64,000 nucleotides of DNA. It comes from Sphingomonas naasensis (lineage in GTDB: Bacteria > Pseudomonadota > Alphaproteobacteria > Sphingomonadales > Sphingomonadaceae). A model generated the notes under the pieces. The model did no database searches. It saw nothing but the letters and a program-made list of their open reading frames with translations, and had not been told where the DNA came from. The stretch lies in the NCBI RefSeq assembly GCF_004792695.1, contig NZ_SRXU01000001.1:62001-126000 (forward strand), in the 5' to 3' direction. A program made the translations under genes and the position numbers. Positions 38,554 through 46,438 of this stretch are shown here, piece by piece. Every line of letters starts with the position of its first letter. Position 1 is the first letter of the stretch.

Positions 38554-38660
38554 TCGCGCAGAGGCGCAGAGGCGGTCGCCCGGCCGCGCCGCATCACCGA
38601 TCAGGAAGCACGCCGCCGACGCGGGAAACCATTCGCTGCGTCCTCTGCGCCTCTGCGCGA
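38554..38660. repeat. Inverted repeat with GCAGAGGCGCAGAG arms (copy 2)
   Basis: In the 234-base gap between cfa and korB, TCGCGCAGAGGCGCAGAGG at 38554-38572 is answered by TCCTCTGCGCCTCTGCGCGA at 38641-38660. The arms are near-identical to those at 32281-32410, but the loops differ. No gene or other signal is seen in the gap. Confidence 0.62.
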
Positions 38661-38694
38661 GGCTATCTCGGGTCCACGCGAAAGGGCCCGTCGC

Positions 38695-39729
38695 TCACAG
38701 CGGATGCGGCGCCTTGTCGACCATCCAGGTCTGGCCCCTGGCGACGAGCTTCTGGAGATCGGCGATCTTGCCCTCGCTCGCCGCGGCATTCTGCGCGACC
38801 ACCGCGCTCTCGAAGGTCGGCGCGGGATCGTCGTAGAGCACGCCCAGCGCCATCGGGAACGGCCCGAACGGCATCTCGACCAGCATGTGCGCGATCGCGC
38901 GGTTGTGGACGTTGTGGACGATCACCCCCGCGGCCTCCCAGTCGCCCTCGGCGACGTCGACCACCTTGAGCGTCAGCCGCTCCATGTCGAGCGCGAGCCC
39001 TTTGGTGCCGCCGGCGAAGAGCAGCGGCTTGCCGTCCTCGCACCACAGCTGACCCTGCGCGGCATTGGGCTTGGCGGCGAACGGCTCGAACACCTCGTCA
39101 TTGTAGACGATGCAGTTCTGGAAGATCTCGATGAACGCCGCGCCCTGGTGCGCGTGCGCCGCCTTCAGAACCGATGGCAGGTTCTTGTGCACGTCGATCC
39201 CGCGCGCGACGAAGCGCGCGCCGCTGCCCAGCGCGAAGGCGCACGGCTTGGCGGGATGATCGACCGATCCGAACGGCGTCGAGGGCGAGCGCGTCCCCTC
39301 GCGGCTGGTCGGCGAATATTGCCCCTTGGTCAGGCCGTAGATCTCGTTGTTGAACAGCAGGATCTGGCAGTTCAGATTGCGTCTGAGCAGATGCATCGTG
39401 TGGTTGCCGCCGATAGACAGCGCGTCGCCGTCGCCGGTGATGATCCACACGTCGAGATCGGGGTTGGCCAGCTTGATCCCCGTCGCCACCGCCGGCGCGC
39501 GGCCATGGATCGTGTGGAAGCCATAGGTCTCCATGTAATAGGGAAAGCGCGACGAGCAGCCGATGCCGCTGACGAACACGGTGTTCTCGGGCGTGGCGCC
39601 GATCTCGGGCATGGTGCGCTGCACCGCCTTGAGGATCGCATAGTCGCCGCATCCCGGGCACCAGCGGACCTCCTGATCGGTTTCCCAATCCTTCGGCGTG
39701 CTCGGCTTGATCGTGCTGATCTCGTTCAT
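38695..39729 (-). CDS. korB: 2-oxoacid:ferredoxin oxidoreductase, beta subunit
   Basis: The 344-residue subunit binds thiamine diphosphate and one 4Fe-4S cluster. Cluster cysteines are in WCPGCGD, GIGCSSR and the later QNCIVYND. The TPP motif is GDGDALSIGGNH with NNEIYGLTKGQ. With KorA it converts 2-oxoglutarate (or a related 2-oxoacid) and CoA to an acyl-CoA, reducing ferredoxin. ATG 39729 has GAGAAG before it. Unusually it is separated from korA by an exported-protein gene. Confidence 0.94.
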   Translation of the reverse strand: MNEISTIKPSTPKDWETDQEVRWCPGCGDYAILKAVQRTMPEIGATPENTVFVSGIGCSSRFPYYMETYGFHTIHGRAPAVATGIKLANPDLDVWIITGDGDALSIGGNHTMHLLRRNLNCQILLFNNEIYGLTKGQYSPTSREGTRSPSTPFGSVDHPAKPCAFALGSGARFVARGIDVHKNLPSVLKAAHAHQGAAFIEIFQNCIVYNDEVFEPFAAKPNAAQGQLWCEDGKPLLFAGGTKGLALDMERLTLKVVDVAEGDWEAAGVIVHNVHNRAIAHMLVEMPFGPFPMALGVLYDDPAPTFESAVVAQNAAASEGKIADLQKLVARGQTWMVDKAPHPL

Positions 39730-39739
39730 CGATCTTCTC

Positions 39740-40288
39740 TCAATTCGCGTCCGCCGGAGCGACTTTCTCCATGGTGATGCCACCCAGCAGATCCCTGCGG
39801 ATGGCGTCGAATATCCTGCTTCGGTCCTCGGCCCGGTAGATCGTGGCGAGGATGGTCATGCGGACGCCGCCATATTCGGCGATCCAGCTCTGCTTGATGC
39901 CCTGCCGGGTAAGATAGTCGCCGAAATAGGTGCGCGCATCGGCGTGCGAAGCCATGTCGAAACGGCCTTCGAACAACGTATCGAGCAACTCGGCCTGGCT
40001 TGCGCTGGATCGCCCCAGATCGGCGAGGCGACGCCAGTCCGCACGCCCCGCGGCATCGCTGAACGCAATGGCGATCACCGGACCGAGCACCCCGCGCCCG
40101 CGATAGGCTGCCATCGGCTTGTCATAGCCTCCGTCGACGCGCGGCAGGCCCGCGAGCGTGTCGGGCAGGCCGCTCAGCCGCGCTTCGACCGCTGCCGAAA
40201 CCGTGCCCGGATTGTCCTCGCGCGCCGCGGCGACCGGGGTGAGCAGCAGCAGGGGAATCGCCCATGAGCTTGCTGAAAGCCGGTTCAC
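39740..40288 (-). CDS. Exported protein of unknown function between korA and korB
   Basis: The 182-residue product starts with a signal peptide (MNRLSASSWAIPLLLLTPVAAA) and is otherwise soluble, with a segment TYFGDYLTRQGIKQ and a C-terminal helix. No family is recognised. GTG 40288 overlaps the korA stop (GTGA) and korB starts 10 bases after its stop, so it sits inside the oxidoreductase operon. A periplasmic protein here has no obvious metabolic link. Confidence 0.7.
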   Translation of the reverse strand: MNRLSASSWAIPLLLLTPVAAAREDNPGTVSAAVEARLSGLPDTLAGLPRVDGGYDKPMAAYRGRGVLGPVIAIAFSDAAGRADWRRLADLGRSSASQAELLDTLFEGRFDMASHADARTYFGDYLTRQGIKQSWIAEYGGVRMTILATIYRAEDRSRIFDAIRRDLLGGITMEKVAPADAN

Positions 40289-42237
40289 GGGTTGATCGCC
40301 TCCTGGCTCGGCAGCTGGCTGTTGTCGGGCGGCAGCTCGCCGCCTTCATTGTCGGGGATATTGTCGAAGAACGCCGCGATCGCGGTCTCGATCTCGGCGA
40401 TGCGGAAGGGCTGGCCCGAGACCTTGGTGAGCGATTTCGCGTCGACGAGGAACTGGTCGCGCAGCAGCGTCTTGAGCTGACCGGTGTTCATTTCTGGTAC
40501 GAGAATATTCTCGTAACTCCCCAGCAGATCGCCGAGATTTTTCGGCAGCGGCCAGATGTGGCGGATATGGACATGGCTGACGTCGACGCCCCGCGCCCGC
40601 GCCCGCCGGACCGCGCTGGCGATCGGACCATAGGTCGATCCCCAGCCGACCACGACCAGCGCGCCGCTCGTGCTGCCCTGCGCGACCGCCTGATCGGGCA
40701 CGTCGATGCCCATCACCTTGTCGCGGCGGATGTCGGTCATCGCCTGATGGTTCGACGGCGAATAGTCGATATTGCCCGTGCCGAGCGCCTTCTCGATCCC
40801 GCCGATGCGATGGAGCAGGCCCGGCGTGCCCGGCTTGACCCAGGGGCGCTTGAGCTTCGCGTCGCGGGCATAGGGCTGGAACTTCTCGCCCTCGGGCGGC
40901 AGCTCGGTGTGGTGCGTCGCCGGGAACGGCGTGTAGCTGCGCATGTCGGGCACCTTCCACGGCTCGGCGGCATTCTGCAGATAGCCGTCGGTGAGCAGCA
41001 TCACCGGGGTCATATATTGCGTCGCGATCCGCACCGCCTCGATCGCGCAGTCGAAGCAATCGGCGGCCGAACGCGTCGCGATCACCGGCAGCGGCGCATC
41101 GCCGTTGCGGCCATAGACCGCCTGGTAGAGGTCCGATTGCTCGGTCTTGGTCGGCAGGCCGGTCGAGGGGCCGCCGCGCTGGGCGTTGACGACCACCAAC
41201 GGTAGCTCGGTCATGATCGCCAGCCCGATCGCCTCGGTCTTGAGCGCGATGCCCGGCCCCGACGAGCAGGTGACGCCAAGGCTGCCGGCATAGGAAGCGC
41301 CCAGCGCCGAGGCGACCGCGGCGATCTCGTCCTCGGCCTGGAAGGTGGTGACGCCATATTCCTTCAGGCGCGCGAGGCTGTGCAGGATCGCCGAGGCCGG
41401 GGTGATCGGATAGCCGCCATAGAACATCTTGAGCCCGGCGAGCTGGACCCCCGCGACCAGCCCGAGCGCGATCGAATCGGCGCCGGTGACGGTGCGGTAG
41501 AGCCCCGGCTCGGATGGTGCCGCGGCGACCTGGCGCTGTGCGATCCCCATCGCGCCGAGCTCGGCGGTCTCGCCATAGGCATGCCCGGCGTTGAGCGCGG
41601 CGATATTGGCCTCGGCGAGGCTGGGCGCCTTGGCGAATTTGGCGCGCAGCCATTCGACCAGCGGCGCGCGGTCGCGATCGAACATCCACAGCGCCAGCCC
41701 CAGCGTCCACATGTTCTTGCAGCGCAGCGCTTCCTTGTTGCCCAGCCCGAACGGCTTGACCGCCTCGACGGTGAGCGCCGAGATGTCGAGCTTGAGCAGC
41801 TGCCATTTGTCGAGGCTGCCGTCGTCGAGCGGATTGGCGGCGTATTTGGCCTTGTCGAGGTTGCGCTGGCCGAACTCGCCGGTGTCGGCGATGATCAGCC
41901 CGCCGGGCTTCAATGCCTCGACATTGGTCTTGAGCGCCGCGGGGTTCATCGCGACGAGCACGTCGGGCTGGTCGCCCGCGGTGTCGATCCGCGCCGAGCC
42001 GAAATTGATCTGGAAGGCGGATACCCCGAACAAGGTCCCCTGCGGCGCGCGGATCTCGGCGGGGAAGTCGGGGAAAGTGGCGAGGTCGTTGCCGGCGAGC
42101 GCGGTCGAGAGCGTGAACTGGCCGCCGGTCAGCTGCATGCCGTCGCCCGAATCCCCGGCGAAGCGAACGACGATCGCCTCGGGTACAGGGTTGGCCGATG
42201 CCTCTTCGGGCGTCAGCTGATGCGCGGCAGTTGCCAT
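40285..42237 (-). CDS. korA: 2-oxoacid:ferredoxin oxidoreductase, fused gamma/alpha subunit
   Basis: The 650-residue protein joins the gamma domain (about 20-205, with RFAGDSGDGMQLTGGQ) to the alpha pyrimidine-binding domain (about 225-620, with YGGYPITPASAI and FQAEDEIAAVASALGAS). This is the KorA layout of aerobic bacteria that keep a ferredoxin-dependent 2-oxoglutarate oxidoreductase next to the usual TCA dehydrogenase. The C-terminus is Pro/Ser-rich. First gene of a korA-exported protein-korB unit. Confidence 0.94.
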   Translation of the reverse strand: MATAAHQLTPEEASANPVPEAIVVRFAGDSGDGMQLTGGQFTLSTALAGNDLATFPDFPAEIRAPQGTLFGVSAFQINFGSARIDTAGDQPDVLVAMNPAALKTNVEALKPGGLIIADTGEFGQRNLDKAKYAANPLDDGSLDKWQLLKLDISALTVEAVKPFGLGNKEALRCKNMWTLGLALWMFDRDRAPLVEWLRAKFAKAPSLAEANIAALNAGHAYGETAELGAMGIAQRQVAAAPSEPGLYRTVTGADSIALGLVAGVQLAGLKMFYGGYPITPASAILHSLARLKEYGVTTFQAEDEIAAVASALGASYAGSLGVTCSSGPGIALKTEAIGLAIMTELPLVVVNAQRGGPSTGLPTKTEQSDLYQAVYGRNGDAPLPVIATRSAADCFDCAIEAVRIATQYMTPVMLLTDGYLQNAAEPWKVPDMRSYTPFPATHHTELPPEGEKFQPYARDAKLKRPWVKPGTPGLLHRIGGIEKALGTGNIDYSPSNHQAMTDIRRDKVMGIDVPDQAVAQGSTSGALVVVGWGSTYGPIASAVRRARARGVDVSHVHIRHIWPLPKNLGDLLGSYENILVPEMNTGQLKTLLRDQFLVDAKSLTKVSGQPFRIAEIETAIAAFFDNIPDNEGGELPPDNSQLPSQEAINP

Positions 42238-42343
42238 GGCCTCGTCCTGCGGTTTTCTTTCGTTGCGAATGCTCTACGCCTCACATGCGATACGCCCAAG
42301 CCCGAAAATGCCAAACCACCGTCCAAAGCCGCGCCTTTCCTAT

Positions 42344-42468
42344 TCCCCTCCCTGCAAGCGAGGGGTTAGGGGTGGGTTGCGAGCGTAGCGAGCGTCTCAC
42401 GCAGCCCGCTGCGCCGACGCTGCCGCGTCGGCACCCACCCCCAGCCCTCCCTTGCAAGGAGGGGAGCA
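42344..42468. repeat. GC-rich inverted repeat before rppH
   Basis: The 240-base gap between divergent korA and rppH carries left arm CCCCTCCCTGCAAGCGAGGG (from 42345) and right arm CCCTCCCTTGCAAGGAGGGG (to 42464), with a palindromic GCGAGCGTAGCGAGCGTCTC between. The right arm ends 10 bases before the rppH ATG. The korA promoter must also lie here, in 42238-42343. Confidence 0.55.
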
Positions 42469-42477
42469 GAGAAGCGC

Positions 42478-42972
42478 ATGACCGATATCGCCTCCCTTCC
42501 CTATCGCCCCTGTGCCGGCGTGATGCTGGTCAACCGCGCGGGCCAGGTCTTTGTCGGCCAGCGGCTCGATTCTGTGCTCGAGGCCTGGCAGATGCCGCAG
42601 GGCGGGATCGATCCGGGCGAGGATCCGCTCGAGGCGGCATGGCGCGAGCTGTGGGAAGAGACCGGCGTCGCGCGCGACCATGCCGAGCTGGTCGCCACCG
42701 CCCCCGACGAGCTGACCTATGATCTCCCCGAGGACCTGATCGGAAAGGTGTGGAAGGGCAAGTGGCGCGGCCAGCGCCAGCGCTGGTTCCTGTTCCGCTT
42801 CCTAGGCGAGGACAGCGACGTCAACATCGCCACCGCCGAGCCCGAGTTCCGCGCGTGGCGCTGGGCCGAGCCCGAGGAGCTCCCCGACATCATCGTCCCT
42901 TTCAAACGCGTGCTTTACCGGCAGCTCCTCGACATTTTCACCGACGCGCTGGCAACGGTTCGTCGATCCTAG
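42478..42972 (+). CDS. rppH: RNA pyrophosphohydrolase
   Basis: The 164-residue Nudix enzyme removes pyrophosphate from the 5' end of mRNA, which starts RNase E decay. The Nudix box is canonical (GGIDPGEDPLEAAWRELWEE then TGV). The N-terminal YRPCAGVMLVN and the QRWFLF motif match RppH. GAGAAG precedes the ATG closely. Confidence 0.94.
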   Translation: MTDIASLPYRPCAGVMLVNRAGQVFVGQRLDSVLEAWQMPQGGIDPGEDPLEAAWRELWEETGVARDHAELVATAPDELTYDLPEDLIGKVWKGKWRGQRQRWFLFRFLGEDSDVNIATAEPEFRAWRWAEPEELPDIIVPFKRVLYRQLLDIFTDALATVRRS

Positions 42973-43031
42973 ACATCAGCCGGTCGCACGCTGCCCTTTT
43001 GGTGCCCTATTAATATGACTAGAGGACGCCC

Positions 43032-43925
43032 ATGCGCGCCCTGCTCCTCGCCCTGCCGCTGCTGCTGGCCAACACCGCAGCCGAAGATCCCCCGATTCCC
43101 CCGACGATCAAGACGATGCTCGACGCCGCGATCGCCTCGGGCAGCGAGGGTGACGTCGCGGTCATCGTCAAATATGCCAAGGCCGCCGATCCGGCGAGCG
43201 CGGACCGCGTGGTCAAGATCGCCAGCGACTGGCGCAACGATCGCATCGCCAAGGCGAATCGCCGCATCCGCGAGGCCGATTTCTTCGATCTGGTGAAGGG
43301 CCGCGCCGAGCTCGGCGCCTATGCCAGCACCGGCAACACGCAGAATATCGGGCTCACCGCCGGAGTCGAGCTCCGCCGCGAGGCGCTCGAATGGCGTCAC
43401 AAATTGCGGCTCCAGGCCGATTATCAGGAAAGCCTGAGCGTCGTCACCCGCGAGCGCTATCTCGCCGCCTACGAGCCCAACTGGAAGTTCGACGATCGCG
43501 CCTATATGTACGGCGCCGCGCAATATGAGAGCGATCGCTTCTCGGGCTTTTACGATCGCGTCTCGCTGTCGACCGGGGCGGGCTACAGCGCGATCAAGTC
43601 GCCTGCGGTCAAGCTCGACGTCGAATTGGGCCCCGCCTATCGTCTCACGCGCTTCATCGACGACAAGCGCGAGAGCAATCTCGCCGCGCGCGGCAGCCTC
43701 GATTTCGGCTGGAAGCTCTCGCCCGGCATCTCGGTGACCCAGAACGCCTCGGCCTATCTCCAGGACGCCAACAGCACAGTGTCGAGCCGCTCGGCGCTGC
43801 TCGCCAAGCTGTTCGGCCCCTTCTCGGCGCAATTCTCGTACACGCTCCAGTACGAAAGCACCCCGCCGATCGGCCGCGAGACCACCGACACCACCAGCCG
43901 CGCGGCGCTGGTCGTCGATTTCTGA
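43032..43925 (+). CDS. DUF481 family outer-membrane protein
   Basis: The 297-residue protein has a short signal peptide (MRALLLALPLLLANTAA). A helical N-terminal part (about 25-95) precedes a barrel with repeated amphipathic strands (GAYASTGNTQNIG, YLAAYEPNWKF, YGAAQYESDRFSG). It ends with Phe, as outer-membrane proteins do. DUF481/YdiY proteins are induced by acid or salt in enterobacteria; the function is not known. AGAGGA precedes the ATG. Confidence 0.85.
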   Translation: MRALLLALPLLLANTAAEDPPIPPTIKTMLDAAIASGSEGDVAVIVKYAKAADPASADRVVKIASDWRNDRIAKANRRIREADFFDLVKGRAELGAYASTGNTQNIGLTAGVELRREALEWRHKLRLQADYQESLSVVTRERYLAAYEPNWKFDDRAYMYGAAQYESDRFSGFYDRVSLSTGAGYSAIKSPAVKLDVELGPAYRLTRFIDDKRESNLAARGSLDFGWKLSPGISVTQNASAYLQDANSTVSSRSALLAKLFGPFSAQFSYTLQYESTPPIGRETTDTTSRAALVVDF

Positions 43926-43934
43926 CGTCACAAT

Positions 43935-44085
43935 CCTCCCTCGTTTTGGCGGGGGAGGTGGCGCCGAAGGGCGACCGAGGGGCATCTCCGCAGGCGACCC
44001 GCTCGTCGATCGGCCCCCTCCGTCAGGTTGCGCCATACCCTCGCTGCATGCCCTCCCCGCATTCGCCGGGATGACGGCAATAATA
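43935..44085. repeat. Palindromic repeats between the DUF481 and M20 genes
   Basis: CCTCCCTCGTTTTGGCGGGGG plus AGG at 43937-43960 forms a strong hairpin just after the DUF481 stop and may act as a terminator. A second GC-rich repeat fragment, CATTCGCCGGGATGACGG, is at 44060-44077. The first half of the gap reads like fragmented REP units. Confidence 0.5.
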
Positions 44086-44105
44086 TTTCGCGCTACCAGC
44101 CTTGA

Positions 44106-45314
44106 ATGAGCGGGCTTTCCAGCATCGAGCAGGCAGCGATCGAACATGTCGCGCACGCGCCGATGCTCGCGCGCACCGAAGCCTGGACCGCGATCAACAG
44201 CGGCACGCGCAACCTCGCCGGTCTCGCCGCCATGGCCGATGCGCTCGCCCAGGCCTTCGCGATCCTTCCCGGCCACCTCGCGCTCGTCGATCCCGCGCCG
44301 GTCGAGAGCGTCACGCCGGACGGCCGCGTCGAGCAGATCGCGCATGGCCGTCATCTCCATCTCGCGGTGCGCCCCGAGGCACCCGTCCAGATGCTGCTCA
44401 CCGGCCATATGGACACGGTCTTCGCCGCCGATCACCCCTTCCAGACCGGCAGCTGGCGCGACGATGGCGCGCTCAACGCCCCCGGCGCCGCAGACATGAA
44501 GGGCGGGCTCGCGCTGATGCTCGCCGCGCTCGAGGCAGTCGAGGCGAGCCCGCTCGCCGGCCGGCTCGGCTATGAAGTGGTGATCAATTCGGACGAGGAG
44601 ACTGGCTCCTTCGCCTCGCGCGGGCTGATCGAGGGCGCGGCGCGCGGCAAGGCCGCGGCGCTCACCTATGAGCCTGCGCTGCCCGACGGCACGCTCGCCG
44701 GCGCGCGCGGCGGCACCGGCAATTTCTCGCTGATCGTGCGCGGGCGCAGCGCGCATGCCGGGCGCAACCCCGAAGAGGGCCGCAACGCGCTCGTCGCGGC
44801 GGCCGCGCTCGCGGTGCGGCTCGCCGAGGCGCGGGCCCCCGGGCTGGCGGTCAATCCGGCGCGGATCGACGGCGGCGGCCCCAACAACGTCGTCCCCGAT
44901 CTGGCGATCCTGCGTGTCAATTTCCGGCCGCGCGACGAATGGAGCATTTCGATCGCCAAGGCGGCGATCGAGCGCGCGGCGCATGACGTCATGGCGTCGC
45001 ACGACGTCCGGGTCGAGGTCCATGGCAGCTTCAATCGCCCGCCCAAGCCGCTCGATCCCGGCGCCGAGCGGCTGTTCGAGCTCGTCCGGTCGGCCGGCGC
45101 GGATCTCGGTATCCCCGTCGCATGGCAGGCGACGGGCGGGGTTTGCGACGGCAACAACATCGCCGCCTGCGGCGTCCCCGTGGTCGACACGATGGGCGCG
45201 CGCGGGGGCGCCATTCATTCTGCGGAGGAATTTCTGATTCCCGAAAGCCTGCCCGAGCGCGCCGCCCTCTCGGCGCTGACCATCCTGCGCATCGCCGAGC
45301 GAGGCCGGCCATGA
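44106..45314 (+). CDS. M20 family metallo-hydrolase next to astAB
   Basis: The 402-residue protein has the M20 zinc peptidase motif set: TGH101MD103TV, D130 (GAADMKGG), E164/E165 (NSDEETGS) and the late histidine in GGAIHSAEE. The lid domain has GRSAHAG. The family includes carboxypeptidase G2, acetylornithine deacetylase and succinyl-diaminopimelate desuccinylase. ATGA couples it to astA; the ast context suggests a succinyl- or acylamino-acid substrate, possibly succinylglutamate in place of AstE. Confidence 0.88.
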   Translation: MSGLSSIEQAAIEHVAHAPMLARTEAWTAINSGTRNLAGLAAMADALAQAFAILPGHLALVDPAPVESVTPDGRVEQIAHGRHLHLAVRPEAPVQMLLTGHMDTVFAADHPFQTGSWRDDGALNAPGAADMKGGLALMLAALEAVEASPLAGRLGYEVVINSDEETGSFASRGLIEGAARGKAAALTYEPALPDGTLAGARGGTGNFSLIVRGRSAHAGRNPEEGRNALVAAAALAVRLAEARAPGLAVNPARIDGGGPNNVVPDLAILRVNFRPRDEWSISIAKAAIERAAHDVMASHDVRVEVHGSFNRPPKPLDPGAERLFELVRSAGADLGIPVAWQATGGVCDGNNIAACGVPVVDTMGARGGAIHSAEEFLIPESLPERAALSALTILRIAERGRP

Positions 45315-46321
45315 GCTTCCGCATCCGCGCCGCGCGCGACGAGGATCTCCAGCCGCTCTACGAGATGGCAAAGCTCACCGGTGGCGGCTTCACCAATCTG
45401 CCGCCGGAGAAGGACGCGCTCCGCGCCAAGCTGCTGCGCAGCTATGCCGCCTTCGCGCGCGACGAGGAGGGGCTGTTCGACGATCTGTTCGTGCTGGTGC
45501 TCGAGAATGTCGACACCGGCGAGGTGCGCGGCACCTGCCAGATTTTCACCCATGTCGGCCAGCACTGGCCCTTTTACAGCTACCGCATCGGCACGGTGAC
45601 CAAACACAGCCAAGAGCTGAACAGGACTTTCCGTGCCGAAATCCTCAGCTTGGTCAACGATCTTGAGGGTTCGTCTGAAGTCGGCGGGCTGTTCCTCCAC
45701 CCCGGCGAGCGCGCCGGCGGGCTCGGCATGCTGCTCGCCCGCAGCCGCTATCTGTTCATCGCGAAGCACCGCGCGCGCTTTGCCGAGCGCATCCTCGCCG
45801 AGCTGCGCGGGGTGATCGACGAGGCCGGCGGCTCGCCCTTCTGGGACGGCGTCGCGGGGCGCTTCTTCGGGATGAACTTCCAGCAGGCCGACGAATTCAA
45901 CGCCACCCATGGCAACCAGTTCATCGCCGATCTGATGCCCAAGCATCCGATCTACACCGCGATGCTCCAGGAGAGCGCCCGCGCGGTGATCGGCCTTCCT
46001 CATCCCTCGGGCCGCGCCGCGATGCGGATGCTCGAGAATGAGAATTTCGCCTTCGAGAACTATATCGACATCTTCGACGGCGGCCCGACGATGACCGCGC
46101 GCACCGACAATGTCCGCACGATCCGCGACGCGAAGCCGGCCACGCTGGTCGAGATCGTCGCGGGCGGCACTCCCGCGATGCTCGCCGCCGGCCGCCTCGC
46201 CGATTTCCGCTCGGCCTTTGGCCGCGTGGGCGAAGTCGAGGGCGGCATCACGCTAGACCCCGCCGGCGCCGCCGCGCTCGGCGTGCAGGTCGGGGACGAG
46301 GTGCTCTATGCGGGCCGGTGA
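45311..46321 (+). CDS. astA: Arginine N-succinyltransferase
   Basis: The 336-residue acyltransferase of the GNAT superfamily joins succinyl-CoA and arginine, the first step of the AST arginine catabolic route. Recognised from the RAARDEDL opening, LPPEKDALR, GEVRGTC, SYRIGTV, the conserved GSSEVGGLFLHP acyl-CoA segment and the NFQQADEFNATHGNQFI stretch. It starts inside the M20 stop codon, and astB follows after 117 bases of repeat. Confidence 0.94.
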   Translation: MSFRIRAARDEDLQPLYEMAKLTGGGFTNLPPEKDALRAKLLRSYAAFARDEEGLFDDLFVLVLENVDTGEVRGTCQIFTHVGQHWPFYSYRIGTVTKHSQELNRTFRAEILSLVNDLEGSSEVGGLFLHPGERAGGLGMLLARSRYLFIAKHRARFAERILAELRGVIDEAGGSPFWDGVAGRFFGMNFQQADEFNATHGNQFIADLMPKHPIYTAMLQESARAVIGLPHPSGRAAMRMLENENFAFENYIDIFDGGPTMTARTDNVRTIRDAKPATLVEIVAGGTPAMLAAGRLADFRSAFGRVGEVEGGITLDPAGAAALGVQVGDEVLYAGR

Positions 46322-46325
46322 TCTT

Positions 46326-46437
46326 CTTGAGCCCCTTCCGTTCAAGGGAGGGGTTGGGGGTCGGGCCTGGCCGTCTCGTCGAGACCGACGCCGGCGGCAC
46401 TGCCCCACCCCAACCCCGCCCCTGCACGGGAGGGGCT
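46326..46437. repeat. GC-rich inverted repeat supplying the astB ribosome site
   Basis: Left arm CCCCTTCCGTTCAAGGGAGG plus GG (46332-46353) and right arm CCCCGCCCCTGCACGGGAGG plus GG (about 46414-46435) face each other. The right arm's GGGAGGGG ends 3 bases before the astB GTG, so the repeat provides the Shine-Dalgarno sequence and could also bury it in a stem. Confidence 0.6.
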
Positions 46438-46438
46438 A

